Source of the DNA: Nilaparvata lugens
Lineage: Eukaryota; Arthropoda; Insecta; Hemiptera; Delphacidae
Reading direction: 5' to 3'
Length of the DNA: 64,000 nt
NCBI RefSeq assembly: GCF_014356525.2
Contig: NC_052508.1
Span: forward strand, 55,996,497 to 56,060,496
The position numbers and the translations under genes are program-made. This document shows, piece after piece, positions 1 through 10,600 of the stretch (position 1 is its first letter; each line of letters begins with the position of its first letter). The notes under the pieces were generated by a model that saw only the letters and a program-made list of their open reading frames with translations, did not search any database and was not told where the DNA came from.

Positions 1-39
1 AAACTGGAAAACCATTTGGCTATTATCCTCGCTGGAAGA

Positions 40-352
40 GTTCAAAAGCCTGAGGAAACAAATGCAATATTATCAATTCAAATAAATCATGAAGATGAAG
101 ACTGAGAAAACAAATGAAATATTATCAATTTAGATAAATCATGAAGATAAAGCCTGAGAAAACAAATGAAATATTATCAATTCAGATAAATCATGAAGAT
201 AAAGACTGAGAAAACAAATGAAATATTATCAATTCAGATAAATCATGAAGATAAGGCCTGAGAAAACAAATAATGCAATATTATCAACTCAGATGAATCA
301 TGAAGATAAAGCCTGAGAAAACAAATACAATAAAATCAATTCAGAGGAATCA
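40..352. repeat. 52-bp minisatellite, about six units
   Basis: Imperfect direct repeats; the landmark GAGAAAACAAAT (with variants) starts near 53, 104, 156, 208, 260 and 315, giving a period of 51-55 bp. Units share ATTATCAATT and AATCATGAAGAT. They contain no coding frame. Not seen in copy 2, which begins at the counterpart of 793. Confidence 0.9.
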
Positions 353-1449
353 TGAACTGTAGATACTAGGCAACCTGTAGAAAAGCCAAACTTCAATTTT
401 TCACTTTGATAAAACAGCAATCCTGAATACTCTGCCAAAATTGTCACTGAATAGGGATTTCCAATGTAACCATTGAACTGTTTTTTACAAAACCGGTTCA
501 TTTGGATGACTCATCTCCCTCCTGAGATAAGAGGTTTGATTTATTCTGGTTACGTAGAAAGAATGAGCCATGGAAATATTTTTCAGAGACAATACAAAAG
601 GAAAAATGATAAGAGGGCGTTCATTTGAGTGTTGGTTCAAAGATATTGAAGACATCATAACCGGATGGAGACATAAGTGTATCTTCACTCTTAGCCACGC
701 TTAGTTAGAAATACGTCTTTAAGAGACGTATTCGACGTATCTCCTAATGTTGATCAATCATCCCGTTCACACCAGCGTTGCTTGGATTCAGCATTGGGGA
801 ATAGGACGGCTACGTCTCCCGAAGACGGATTCCCGATAGAGATGGAATGAGAGGCATTAAGTAATTAGTAACAATAGTAAATTATAGTAATTGTTCAATT
901 GTTTTGAAATTCTGAATGACTATTGCTTCCAATTCATTTATTTATTTGTGGATACAATCACAAATCATATAAATATGATTGGGTGAGAACAAAAACATGC
1001 TTGGCCCAAATCTATTCCATTCCCAAATTTTGATGATATTACATGTCCAAAAAAATAGGTGATGTTTCTACTGTAAAAAGTTCAAGTTCAATATTGGTTC
1101 AAAATGATATATGAGCTGGAAATTTTGAATCTAGAAGAATTAAAACAAACAAATTATAGTTAAATATTACATTTAATTATCACTGCATATTGAATTAATT
1201 GAGTTATTTCGAAGTCTCAATTAATTAAATTTCAAAGACTTGAACAATCCAAGTAAATACTAGAGAAATTCAAAATCGAATCACACTTAGGGAAGTTGGA
1301 CAACAATGAAAATGTTTAGAGCTAATATGGTGGAGCATGATGTTGCGTTTTGTTTCTTTTCCGAGCTCCAAAGATGGATTTTGATAGAATTCATGGAGGG
1401 AAATTCATAGGATTACATAGAATTCTAGCCATGTTTCTACTTTTTGCAG
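353..1449. other. Intronic or upstream sequence without recognised gene
   Basis: AT-rich. I searched for the N-terminal dipeptidase exons (HNDLP-type zinc motif, DAV...LEQ block) and found none. An imperfect palindrome (ATACGTC...GACGTAT) lies near 710-730, and 931-1045 is a dispersed repeat listed separately. Copy 2 begins at the counterpart of 793, so 1-792 is present once. Confidence 0.6.
931..1045. repeat. Dispersed repeat (TTTATTTATTTG head, GATTGGG core)
   Basis: The layout ATTCATTTATTTATTTG, then ATATGATTGGGTGAGAA, then CTTGGCCCAAA and TTCCCAAATTTT recurs at 13109-13231 and, more loosely, at 24108-24175. The T-rich TTTATTTATT end looks like the complement of a retroposon A-rich tail, suggesting a SINE or LINE 3' fragment in reverse orientation. 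The family is not identified. Confidence 0.5.
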
Positions 1450-1600
1450 AGCTTGAGGACGTGCATCGTCGAGGGAAAATTGCAAGTCTGGTTGGAGTGG
1501 AAGGGGGACATTCGCTGGGAAACTCCCTGGGTGTGCTGAGGATGTATTACGATCTGGGAGCGCGCTATCTCACTCTCACCCATACTTGTCACACTCCCTG
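1450..1600 (+). CDS. DPEP1: Dipeptidase copy 1, first visible exon (Glu zinc-ligand exon)
   Basis: Acceptor TTTTTGCAG ends at 1449 and donor GTGAGT begins at 1601. The exon holds 2 nt of a split codon, 49 codons and 2 nt of a split Trp codon. It reads [20 protein letters not shown] then [20 protein letters not shown] and [11 protein letters not shown]. Glu at 1500-1502 matches the bridging zinc ligand Glu125 of human DPEP1. The open frame extends upstream to a Met at 1350, but that part is intronic: it has no family similarity and lies before a good acceptor. Confidence 0.92.
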
Positions 1601-4600
1601 GTGAGTACTGCACAGCAGGCCAACTTTGTTTGTTATTTTTAATTATTTATATCCAGTATGAACCAGTAACATTTTCAAATCACTTGTTGGTGTTATTGTT
1701 TCTCATTCATGAAGTAGTAAAAATTAGGCTCAACTCACACTTACGCGTCTCAGGTCGAGAAGAGACTCGACTCTAGTCGAGAGCATGTGTTTCCAAATGG
1801 TGACACTCAGACCAGTCGATTCTAGTCTCCGCGACGTCACCATTTGAAAACACATGCTCTCGACTAGAGTCGAGTCTCTTCTCGACCTGAGTCGCGTAAG
1901 TGTGAGTTGAGCCTTAACAGAATAAAGGAGACAATACGTGTCTTATTCAGTGATTGGGTCTTCTCCATATGAATACTTCCTGAAGTTTTATTCATTGTGA
2001 TGCCTAAGCGTGTTAGCACAGAGAAAATATAGCATAAGAAGATATAGTGCGTATAGTGCGATATAGGGTATAGTGCGTTTATGTCCTGAATTTTACTTCA
2101 GGTCAAGCTGATAGTCCTAGTAGTTCTTTCTCGTGAAGTTATGTTTTGCTGCTAGTCTCTCATATTGTTTCACATACCAATTCCACAATCATGTTCACAC
2201 ACTCACACGGCGAAAACAGTAATAATAAACAGTATAGTCAACTGTAATCGGCATGATAAACAAAAATCGGCTTAGAATTTGGAACATGAACGACCTATAC
2301 ACCATGGGATATCTTCTTAGTTTATTTCTTCTCTATGGTGTTAGCTTCAACATTTTTCAATTCCTACTTTCAGCAATAACTGATATGAATGTAAATATTG
2401 TTATGATTATTTATTTATTTTAAAATACATATGAGAGCACAAGGATAACATCCCATAATTGCTCTTTTAACTCATAATACAAGTAAACAATTTTATACAC
2501 ATATTGGAAGAAATAAAAAGTCTTCACGAAAAGTCTCTCTGGAAAATATCCAGTACAGAAGATTTAAACACTATTTTAGATAACAGAAAAATAAACACAG
2601 CAAACATTGAAAGAAGAAAAAAATTTCACGATTTCACAGAAGTCATTTTGAGAAGAAAGAAAAGAAATAAAAGTAGTGGAAAGAAATTGAAAACACACCT
2701 TGAAGGAGTAGAGAAAACAAAGATATCACTGTCACAAAAGACTTTATCCAATCAAACTCCAACCATCAACGAGGGATTGACCTCAGCAACCCACTCCTCA
2801 ATTCTCTCTCTCTCTCTCTCTCTCTCTCTGATCCAGCAAGCTGAACATTCAAACTTGTTGTTCAATATTGTTGTTATTGTAACTGATATGGATTTTCTCT
2901 TGAAGTCAACTGTATTTTTACACTCTAATTGGTATTTGGAATGCAATTTATGATTGTTTGATGAGTAATTGCAGTGTAAAAGCTAATATTTGTTGACTCT
3001 TTTGGCAGGGCAGGCTGTTGTTTGGGTACAGAGGAAATGGATCCACCAACAGAAGATGAGAACCAAGGACTTTCTTACTTCGGAAGTGTAAGATGAACCT
3101 AAGATTCCATCATTCTCAAAACTTTTACCGACTATTGAGAGTAGATGTATAGATGTCAAGAGTAGATGTATAGCCTTCACATCCTTTAATGTATCTGATA
3201 AAAACTGAACTGAATATTGTAAATGGAAGTTGTTTGATCGCAAAACTTAGTGCTCTGTTTAGTTTACTGAGATTTTGCAGTGCGATCTCACTTCAATCAT
3301 CGTTTTGATATTACTCTCTCATTCATACAAGCTCCATTTATCTTATTTTGAGAGGATTCTCAAAATTCCATAAACTATTGGAGTATTACATTCTAATAAA
3401 CATCCTCTTATCACATTAGTCCGTTTGTACTCAACAGATAGAATGTTCCTCGAAGAGGAATAAATTGATGATTGAACTGTTGTATATCCATACTTTTTCA
3501 CTGTTAAAATTAAACTTGAATTTTAAAAAACACTTTTGAAGTGAAAATACACTTACTTTTGTAGTGACGATCGTTTCGACCTCTTGTTGGTCATCATCAG
3601 ACTCTGATTGAATATCAATTATGAAATTCAATCATCAAACTTGAATTTTAAAAAACACTTTTGAAGTGAAAATACACTTACTTTTGTAGTGACGATTGTT
3701 TCGACCTGTTGTTGGTCAGACTCTGATGAAACGATCGTCACTACAAAAGTAAGTGTATTTTCACTTCAAAAGTGTTTTTAAAATTCAAGTTTGATGATTG
3801 AATTTCATAATTGATATTCAATTTCATTCGAGCACTGCAAAAGACATTCACGTCCAAGTAACGTTCACTATTTTTTGTCATAATAATCTGAAAAAGAATA
3901 ATTGAGGAATAGAAAACATTACCTGCTTGTGCTGAAGTTACCACATGCAGTCTATAAACATAACCTAGTTTAGAAATTCCGAATAAGGAATTTTTTGGAA
4001 GTTGACAAAACTTCCGAAGTTGACCGCATCTTGTGTGTTGACCGTCAGGCTTGCCGCAAATTTGGACGCCACGTGACGTGACATGACGTGATGTGAGTCT
4101 GATATATGAGTTGATATCATATTATAATGTTCATATTGAAATTATGATTTGTGATTGTCAATGAAATGAATAATACTAATAATATTGAGGCGAAGCTAGC
4201 TTGTGTTGATATTAACTCATCTATAGTGATGTGCACGAGTGCACTTTTTAATGGCAGTGTTTCTTTAGCAATGGTATTGTTTTCCTTGTCTATCATTAAA
4301 CAAAGCGGATAGCGCTATCTCTTTCTCGCTTTGCTCTGTTGCCAGATCGTTTCTTAACAATGTAGAATTAATAATGATTGATGGAATATTTCATTTTAAT
4401 TATGATATTATTGAAAAATATAATTTCTTGCTTAACCCTACAGAGACACACTTACTTTATTCTATAACACAGTAGACACACTGGGGTGTCGAACACCCCA
4501 ATTTAATTTTGCATTTTTCTTTAAAAAATATGAAAAAAACAAATACTTGGACCATACTTCATCATTTCTTAATCATTTTTGTTCCAAGTGCATACAGAAA

Positions 4601-7600
4601 TCAAAAGTAAAGCACTGCTTATCAATATTTATACTAATTTTAGAAGTAGGTATGCTCCGCCTAAGTGTTGGAGCTCCTAATCCGGTTTGAACGAATGGCT
4701 TGATCATTGCCAATGACAACTTCATCAAAAACTCACGTCTCTTCATTCTATTGTTTTGAATCTCAAGTTGTAGAGAATCATAGAATTTATTCCAATCTGA
4801 TCCATCATCCCATACCACATTCGTAGTGACAATACAGGTAAATCTTTGTAATGAAAGTGTTTGATAAAAGTCCTACGTAAAAGACACTCTAGGGTGTTAG
4901 ACACCCCAAACGAATAACAAGATGAGCTGGTGACCTTGTAGAATGCTATTACTGACTGAAAATGGTGGAGAGTAGTTGACAATACTACAAACCTAATTTA
5001 GACTGGGCATCAATTCCCATCTGTTTGATATTGTCAACTGCAGAACAGAAAAAAATTCCCTGGGGTGTGAAACACCCCAGTGTGTCTCTTTAGGGTCAAT
5101 AAAATATAATTGATTATTCTAAATGAGGATGAACAATTAATATTACATCAATAAACCTGTATCAGCTACCGTGTTTATGAGGCATTGACAAGACAGAGGA
5201 TCGGCAACGTTGTTCTCCTATATTTCTTCACTGCCATTATAAGGTGGACCTCACTATAGCAGGCTCACGTCACGGAGCATCGCGTTTCGACAAACCTATA
5301 AAAAGGTTATCTTAATTTTAATGTGTGAATTTGTTGTGATTGGGATTGCAGCAGGTGATAAGGGAGCTGAACAGACTGGGCATGCTGGTGGACCTGAGTC
5401 ACACTTCGGTTCGCACCATGGAGGATGCTCTCAACGTGTCCATTGCACCCATCATATTCTCGCACTCATCCGCCTTCGCCCTCTGCAACTCAACTCGCAA
5501 TGTCCCTGACCATGTGCTCAAACTGGTGGTCAGTCACTCCAACATTATTATCCAAGTTCATAAATTCATTGATTCACTTCCTCTATCAAGTATATACATA
5601 ATATACGTATAAAGGTTAATGATTAGTATGATAGTTCTATTATTTTTCACCTCAAATTTTATGTAGGTATTACATTTAGGCTAGTTTCACACTCATTCGA
5701 TTCGTTTCCTTTTTGGCAAATTCCGATGAGTGTGAAACGGTAATTCGGTTTGAATTTGGTACCAAATAGAGACCGCATAGAACCGAACGCCCACTTGACT
5801 CTAATAAATTCCATTAGGTTTCAATTCGTTGCTACTTTCTCACACTTTCGGTTCGGTTCGGTTCGTTTTCGGCAAATTCCGATAAGTGTGAAACGATGAT
5901 TCGGTTTGAATTCGGTACCGAATAGCAACCGCATAGCATCGAACGCCCCCTTGACACGAATAGGTTTCATCATATTCGAATTCGTTGTTAGGGAAACAGG
6001 AAAAAAACAAAGTCGTTTACAGATGCTTGCCTTTTTGTTTTTATTTTAACCTGATATCGTGTTTATCTGTTTCAAAATTTTCCAAGTCAAAATCATATGG
6101 TCAATTCATTTTTTTTAGTTCACAGGAACATTTTTCTCTCAATGAATAGTTTGCTAAAAAATATGAAAGATATATAAATCAATTAAAACTCAGGCAGAAT
6201 TTTTATTCTTTTTCCACGAATATTACATGATTTCTTCAATGGAGAGAAGAGATGAAGTTTATATACCATGTGTCAAAACAATAAGGAACAAATTTGCAAT
6301 TAAAAAAAAATAATAATCTCTCTGAACATCCAAAATTAACATAATGCTAAATGAACTATTCAAATAATTCACAATTTTTAATCAACTTTGAAATTTCTTT
6401 GTTCAAGAAATAACATCTTACGATTTAACACCAGCTGTTATATCTATATATATATAAAAGCGAAATGGCACTCACTCACTGACTGACTGACTGACTCACT
6501 CACTCACTCACTCACTCACTCACTCACTCACTCACTCGCATAACTAAAAATCTACCGGACCAAAAAAATTCAAATTTGGTAGGTATGTTCAGTTGGCCCT
6601 TTAGAGGCGCACTAAGAAATCTTTTGGCAATATTTCAACTCTAAGGGTTGTTTTTAAGGGTTTAAAGTTCGTCTTTTAGCATGTATATTCTTCTTCTCCC
6701 AATCTCTTAATTAGAATTGAAATTTCCATATCTTATGTTACTATAGAACTATAATCTAGATAGAGTACCTCTTCGAAACAGTTGTTAACTGGCAACTAAA
6801 TTAATAATTTTGTCAGGTTGGCATTAAGTTGAGTTGATTTTGTTAGGTTGGCACCAAGTTGAAGATTTAAATGCATTTATCGCGGAAAAATTGATTGGGC
6901 ACTGCTACTTCAATCCTGGGAATATTATATTACTAGCCGTCAGGCTCGCTTCGCTGGCCATATCTGTTTAGCCAGACGTTTAGTCTGGACCCCCGACTGG
7001 ATTGTCCTAATATAATATGATAAAAATGAAAAAATGCAGGCGAGCGAAGCGAGCCTGCTGATCTCATTCTTGGACGATCCAGTCGGGGTCCAGGGGCGGA
7101 GCCCCTGGCTAGACGGATATGGCGAGCGAAGCGAGCCTGACGGCTAGTTTAAATATACCAGCATAAACTGTGAAAATCCAAACACAGCTGTGTTTGAGAA
7201 GAAAATACCCAATTAGAACCGTACGAATTGAAACCTGACATGTATGAAAGCCTCATTCGTTTTCGGTAACGAACCGAACCGAACCCAAAACGAACCGAAC
7301 CGAATTAAACCGAATGCGTGTGAAGCTAGCCTTATAAGTAAAATTGAAGTTGCTTTCCATGACGAAACACTATGTAATAACTCTGTTGTAGTTCAGACAC
7401 TGTGTTACTTGTAAATATTTGAAAAAAAAACAGTTACTTTTCTTGGAGTCTTGAGGAATGCATTTCACTCCTGAAGAGGAGCTTCATCAGCCTGACACCA
7501 GGGGCGCTTGCTCTTATGGGTTGGACTGTGTGGCCAAAATGTGGGATAATATTACATTCGATTTCAAGTTGAAGTTAGTTTTAGATTTTAATAAATGATC

Positions 7601-10600
7601 AAATAAACTTCAAATAAAATGTAATATTTTCCCACATTTTGGCCACACAGTCCAACCCATAAGAGCAAGCGCCCCTGGTGTCAGGCTGATGAAGCTCCTC
7701 TTCAGGAGTGAAATGCATTCCTCAATACTCCAAGAAAAGTTAGTGTTTTTTCAAATATTTACAAGTAACACAGTGTCTGAACTACAATAAAGTAGTTTAT
7801 ATTTATAAGTAGGTTATAAATGTTTTTAAACTTGTTGATAAATCATTAATAATGCCGATACCGTTAATGACATTAGTTGAATATTATTGAACCTTATTCA
7901 TACCGATATAAGTGTTCTCATACATAAATATATAACCAACTGCAAACCTAAGTCATCTGGGTGCCTCAAGAAACACGATCCACTTGATGCAGAAGGCAGT
8001 GATGCTCAACACTGTATCAATGGTTAGGGCATTCTTAAACCTAGCAGCAGAATAATAATTCACCCCAGTCTTGACATAGACCGATTTTGATCAAAAACTC
8101 ACATAACAATGTGATGAAAAATGAAAACAATAATAATAATAAAACCTGATAAAAATAAAAACCTAAATCTAAACCTAATAATAATAATAGATTTTATTTC
8201 TCAGTAAACAAAGTAAACAAAACATAGCTTTTGTGAAATCTATACAATCATGCACTTACAATAATATATTCTAAATATAATTTCTAAATTTACTGAGAAA
8301 GACACTCCCGAAAAATTTCTATAATGGGATATGTCATCAGAGAGCAATATCTTCAATTATTTTTGTTTTAAACAAAATAAATATGTGATGAGTAAAATGA
8401 AGACTACGCTAGCAACAGAGCTTAGAGCAGGGTTGAAATTGATTAAAAAGAAAAACAAATATCTAAAATTGGATTTGAATGCAAAAAATAGATGTATGAT
8501 AGTATTTTGAATCATTATTACATGGTCTACTGGTACCCTTTTCATATTCTTCCAGACACGACCAGTTTCGACAGTTTTGCATACATTATTGAGTGTCGAA
8601 ATTTGTTTTTTGGAAAAATGTAAAAAAATAAATTTTAATTTTTTTCAACCAATTATTAGTTTAATTTTTTTAACCATAAAACCATTTAATTTAAAAAAGA
8701 AAAAAGGGCCACTTTGTTCCGTGAATGTTTTTTTTACAAGAGAAATATTTGATATGAATTGAATAATTTTCATTTTTAAAGAACATAATATTTACAAAAA
8801 ATTGAAATAATACGATAATTGTAGTATAATATTTCTCCACCTTGAAACTAATCTGTGTGTGAGAAATGTCGTTTATAATCAATGTATTTTCCTGTTGCAT
8901 AACAACACATACATTTGCTTTTTAAATATTGCACATTTGAATGACTATGACTACACCTAGAGTATAAAAAAGTCATACCCTTTCTATTTTATTGGTTAAT
9001 TTATAATTATATTATATAGGTTAATTTTAGTGGAATAAATAATGTACGGTACTAGTAATTCTATTTTGTAATGAAACTTGCAAGTAGCTCTATTGTAATA
9101 CATAATCTCATATTAATTTTATTTGAAAATTATTAATATGCTAATGTTAATGTTAGTGACAGCAATAATATTTTTACATATTTGCATATACCGCACTTGC
9201 TGGTACTTTTAAGTGTGAGCTCTATTATATAGGTCTGAATATGTAAACTGTATGATAATAATTATTGTTGTTTTACATAATATAAGATCACATAGCTAGG
9301 TAATAGCCTATTGTTATAGTTATAATTTAGATTTTATCCATCAAAGGATGAAGTGTAGGTTATTCATTGGATCTAGCCTAAATATTCATTGATGCATTGG
9401 AATTCATTTTAAAGTGGCAAAAAATAATGTCCACTAGAAAGTGTTAGTGAGAGCAATTTAATTTTATATCATTTATGATAATATAAGTTTTATTATTCCA
9501 AGTTGGTATTATTCTTCATTTAGAAAAAGTGAGCATTATAATGCCTTTTTCTCAAAAATTTGCTTTAAATGAATGAGTTACATGAAAAATAATTATATTA
9601 CGAAAAAGAATTGGAAACTATCGTGGCTTGATATGGATATAATATTCATATAAACCTTATTATGGAATAATTAAAGATACCTATAAACTTCTGTATATGT
9701 CTTTCTTCAATCACCAATGGCTAATTTATCAATTTTTGTCATTTTACAGGCCTTAAACGGTGGAATTGTAATGGTGAATTTCTACTCATATTTCATTACT
9801 TGCAACCAGTCTTCATCGTTGGAAGATGTCATTGGTGAGTTATTTTCTCAAATTCACTCACACTGGATAAATTATTAATTATAATAATTTTAGAAAAAAT
9901 ATCTAGTTGATGGAAAATTAATGCAGCACCCATCATAAAATAGTATCACCCCCGTTTTTTACAACACCTCAAAAGTATAGGCTATTAATTACACAATAAA
10001 CTAAATTTCACACAAGATTCACAATAATTATCAAATTTTATTTGAATCTATGAATATGAGCATTGCAAGAATTCAAAGCCAATCACTTGTATGAACCTAA
10101 TAGATTGTACAATTCGTTTCTATTCTTCAATTGATCCATCTCTCCAATATTCATGGAAGCTTGAAGAGAGATAAGGTGAGCTACAGACTATTTATTTCCA
10201 TGGTAATCTTCAAAACATTAGTAGCATGTAGTATTTATTACACTGTAGTGTAAAATTAATATTGACATACCATTTTATGTCCCAAAATGTTGTCATAATT
10301 TCATCCATAAAAATGTGAAATGTCACGTATTCAATACACAAACAGTATTTATTGTTTTCTGTGTATATAATTCTTCATGTACAAATCTCTCACAATGCAG
10401 TCACCATTGATCAGCTTGGACCATCCTTGTAAGACTCTTTCCTTTCTCTTTTTCTCATTTCTACTTATATGTTTTCTGTGTGAATTTGCATACTACTCTA
10501 TCTGGAGCTCTTTCAATCCTGAGAATTTTCAGTAAACCCTGAAATATTGCCGTACAGTTTCAAAAAAACAAAGAGATTTTCATGAATTATATTCTTGGGA

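Larger units (their letters stand above)
4222..5258. mobile_element. TIR MITE (TATAGTGAGGTCC family) containing a piggyBac-like insertion
   Basis: The left end is decayed (TATAGTGATGTGCACG...AATGGCAGTG); the right end is CACTGCCATTATAAGGTGG then ACCTCACTATA. The internal sequence (CAAAGCGGATAGCGCTATCT, TTGCCAGATCGT, AGAGGATCGGCAACGTTG) matches the complete member at 62622-62989. A piggyBac-like element at 4436-5095 splits it. Superfamily unknown; possible TA duplication suggests Tc1/mariner-like. Confidence 0.65.

Noticed and set aside
40..352. CRISPR-like array
   Set aside because: The 52-bp units are contiguous minisatellite repeats without unique spacers, in a eukaryotic context.
1350..1449. 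Start of the dipeptidase at the Met at 1350
   Set aside because: The first 33 codons do not resemble the family, and a TTTTTGCAG acceptor at 1441-1449 fits the point where homology begins; this is an internal exon.
2504..2953. 149-codon ORF (and 39122-39559 in copy 2)
   Set aside because: It lies in a dipeptidase intron, runs through a (TC)n microsatellite, its end changes with repeat length between the copies, and it has no recognisable domain.
5321..5509. 62-codon ORF overlapping the His-ligand exon
   Set aside because: A shadow frame of the real exon at 5352-5528.
5529..5612. Read-through of the third visible exon to the stop near 5612
   Set aside because: A GTCAGT donor at 5529 joins in phase with the next exon and reproduces the family alignment without gaps; the extension has no similarity.
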